Positions 6,169-7,564 of a stretch of DNA of 7,564 nt are shown in pieces. The first letter of the stretch is position 1; every line of letters begins with the position of its first letter. Position numbers and translations under genes: made by a program. The stretch comes from Candidatus Saccharibacteria bacterium UBA1235 (lineage in GTDB: Bacteria > Patescibacteriota > Saccharimonadia > Saccharimonadales > Saccharimonadaceae). The stretch covers positions 4,385 through 11,948 of the forward strand of contig DBWP01000004.1 in NCBI GenBank assembly GCA_002309075.1, read 5' to 3'. Below the pieces are notes generated by a model. The model was given only the letters and a program-made list of their open reading frames with translations, did no database searches and was not told the DNA's origin.

Positions 6169-6198
6169 TTGATTTTTTATCTGTCATGTGACTATAAT
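6169..6198 (+). promoter_or_regulatory. Promoter of the cutinase-VWA gene
   Basis: TTGATT (6169-6174, four of six matches to TTGACA) and TATAAT (6193-6198, perfect) are separated by 18 bp. The predicted start is near 6205, with a leader of about 19 nt carrying AGGAG. This is the only promoter in the window with a visible -35. It is back to back with the dCMP deaminase promoter. Confidence 0.6.
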
Positions 6199-6214
6199 TC
6201 CGAAATTTTAAAAA

Positions 6215-6219
6215 AGGAG
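6215..6219 (+). promoter_or_regulatory. Ribosome binding site of the cutinase-VWA gene
   Basis: AGGAG after an A run, 4 nt (TTTT) before the ATG at 6224. It favours this start over the in-frame ATG at 6251, which has no ribosome binding site. Confidence 0.75.
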
Positions 6220-6223
6220 TTTT

Positions 6224-7564
6224 ATGCGAGGAAAAACTAAATTAAAAATTATGAAAGTTTGGCGTAAAAAAACGCGCGTAAAAGTTAGATTTTTAGCGCT
6301 CGCCGGCGTATTGATCTATGCGAGTTTTTTAGCGCCAAATATTAATCAAGTTAAAGCAGAAAGCTGCCCTGATCTTAAAATTATTTTTGCAAGAGGATCC
6401 GGCGCTAAGAGATGGGAGGATAAAAATTATTTGGAATTTAAGGATAGAATCGAGGAAAAACTTTCCGGAAACTTTTCTTATGATTTTTTAGATTTAGATT
6501 ATCCAGCGATTGGTGTAGGGGCCGATAATCTTGGAGTCTTACTTAGGGCATTTTTTGGAACAGGAGATGCTTACGAGTTCGGCGATAGCATCAATGCGGG
6601 AGTGAAAGAACTTTTAAAACAAGTTAATGATGGCTGTCCTAAAACGAAATATGTAATTGGAGGATACTCGCAAGGCGCGATGGTAATCTCAAAAGCGCTC
6701 TCGAATTTAAACGCGGAGAAAATTATCTACGCCGCGACGTTTGGCGATCCAAAAATTTATTTGCCAGAAGGCGCAGGCCCAGTTCCGGTAGCTTGCTCTG
6801 GCAAAAATTTATCAGATTATCGGGCATATGTGCCGGATTGCCGAGCGTACGAAGGGTTACTTGGAAGTTATAAGCCTTATCAGCCGGAAGGATTTTTAGG
6901 AAAACTTGGGACTTGGTGTAATAAATATGATATTTTTTGTTCTTCGTATTTTAGTATAAATAGCCACACTTCATATGTGTCAGATAATTTATATGAGGAT
7001 GCATCGCGAGTAATTATTAGTAAAATATCTAGCGCGTTTAATATTAAAAACGAATATTTTTCTCCGCACGATACGGTGATTTTGATTGATTCGACTGGAT
7101 CAATGAAAGACATGATTAGTCGTTTTAAAAAAGAGGCCCTAAGGCTCGCGGACGAAACTTTTAAGATAGGTGGGCGAGTAGCGCTTTATGATTATCGTGA
7201 TCTTTCTGATCCATATGAACCAGTAGCAAGGTGTAGCTTCGAGACTTGTACTTCTGAAAACTTTGCCGAGGCGCTAGACTCGATTATTTTAGATGGTGGC
7301 GGCGATGAACCAGAGTCACTTTTGTCAGCTTCTTTTAAAGTGATGAACGAATTAAAATGGCGAAAAGGCGCCACCAAATCTTTAGTAGTTTTAACAGATG
7401 CGCCATTTTTGAATCCAGATCATGATGGAGTAACTATGGATGACGTAATTAGCCTAAGCAAGCGAATCGATCCTGTAAATTTTTATATTATTACGGACGA
7501 GGTGGTAGCGAACGAGCACCCAGAAATCGAAGAATTGGCCTTACGGACAGACGGAATGCTTGTC
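6224..7564 (+). CDS. Secreted cutinase-family serine esterase fused to a VWA domain, 3'-truncated by window edge
   Basis: The reading frame is open for 447 codons to the last base, so the C-terminus is missing. A very basic 22-residue n-region, a hydrophobic core (about 23-38) and VKA before Glu46 predict a Sec signal peptide. Residues 48-260 are a cutinase-type alpha/beta hydrolase: CPDLKIIFARGSG at the N-terminus, nucleophile Ser149 in GGYSQGA, then Asp236 and His248. Cys48/Cys138 and Cys232/Cys239 match the two conserved cutinase disulfides. Asp236 lies between the second pair with the same spacing as in fungal cutinase (Cys+4, Cys+7). Likely substrates are esters or lipids; cutin itself is only the family name. 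From about 283 a VWA domain follows: MIDAS-type DSTGS (289-293), GGGDEPE (358-364) and TDAP with Asp392. The linker is short. VWA domains bind proteins or surfaces through a metal ion. Base composition resembles the neighbours. The product is probably exported or envelope-bound; any C-terminal anchor lies outside the window. Confidence 0.88.
   Translation, partial: MRGKTKLKIMKVWRKKTRVKVRFLALAGVLIYASFLAPNINQVKAESCPDLKIIFARGSGAKRWEDKNYLEFKDRIEEKLSGNFSYDFLDLDYPAIGVGADNLGVLLRAFFGTGDAYEFGDSINAGVKELLKQVNDGCPKTKYVIGGYSQGAMVISKALSNLNAEKIIYAATFGDPKIYLPEGAGPVPVACSGKNLSDYRAYVPDCRAYEGLLGSYKPYQPEGFLGKLGTWCNKYDIFCSSYFSINSHTSYVSDNLYEDASRVIISKISSAFNIKNEYFSPHDTVILIDSTGSMKDMISRFKKEALRLADETFKIGGRVALYDYRDLSDPYEPVARCSFETCTSENFAEALDSIILDGGGDEPESLLSASFKVMNELKWRKGATKSLVVLTDAPFLNPDHDGVTMDDVISLSKRIDPVNFYIITDEVVANEHPEIEELALRTDGMLV

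Noticed and set aside
6224..6360. Tat-type signal on the cutinase-VWA protein because of the very basic N-terminus.
   Set aside because: There is no adjacent RR pair followed by the usual hydrophobic Tat pattern. A long basic n-region with a hydrophobic core and VKA fits Sec export.
1..7564. Alternative genetic code (UGA as Gly or Trp), as in some CPR lineages or Mollicutes.
   Set aside because: TGA ends two genes at sensible places, the coding frames have no internal TGA, and Trp and Gly use their normal codons.
1..7564. tRNA, rRNA, CRISPR array, insertion sequence or riboswitch.
   Set aside because: No intergenic region exceeds about 100 bp, and no repeats, cloverleaf-like sequences or terminal inverted repeats with a transposase were seen.

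Overview
This AT-rich, gene-dense bacterial window reads cleanly with the standard bacterial code: TGA acts as a stop and Trp is TGG. The small overlapping genes, the dependence on nucleotide salvage and the compact promoters fit a reduced-genome Patescibacteria/CPR organism. Saccharibacteria (TM7) is my best guess, at moderate confidence, because there is no rRNA or other phylogenetic marker here.

Layout. (1) Positions 1-3346, plus strand: two overlapping half-transporter genes encode a heterodimeric ABC exporter of the TM287/TM288 (BmrC/BmrD) type. The first gene is cut by the left window edge. (2) Positions 3326-4506, minus strand: thymidine kinase (tdk) followed by thymidylate kinase (tmk), overlapping each other. 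tmk also overlaps the end of the exporter pair tail-to-tail. (3) Positions 4521-5168, plus strand: uracil-DNA glycosylase (ung), divergent from tdk. The 14-bp gap between them is almost entirely a palindromic TATAATTATA, which gives each gene a perfect -10 box exactly 6 nt from its ATG. Both transcripts are therefore predicted to be leaderless. (4) Positions 5169-5269: a short intergenic region with a GC hairpin, a second TATAATTATA palindrome and an extended -10 promoter. (5) Positions 5270-5572, plus strand: an unrecognised 100-residue two-helix membrane protein. (6) Positions 5573-6121, minus strand: a dCMP deaminase that meets the previous gene stop-to-stop with no base between. (7) Positions 6122-6223: a divergent promoter region. 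(8) Positions 6224 to the right edge, plus strand: a secreted protein that joins an N-terminal cutinase-family serine esterase to a von Willebrand factor A (VWA) domain. The gene continues beyond the window.

How the genes work together. tdk, tmk, dCMP deaminase and ung form a thymidine/deoxyuridylate module. Thymidine is salvaged to dTMP and dTDP, dCMP is deaminated to dUMP, and uracil that enters DNA is removed. This suits a cell that takes nucleosides or nucleotides from its surroundings or a host. The ABC exporter and the cutinase-VWA protein face the envelope and outside. The cutinase-VWA fusion is the most unusual gene here: all recognisable catalytic and disulfide residues are kept, so a secreted lipid- or ester-hydrolysing enzyme with an adhesion-type domain is plausible. 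The paired leaderless promoter is the most unusual regulatory element.
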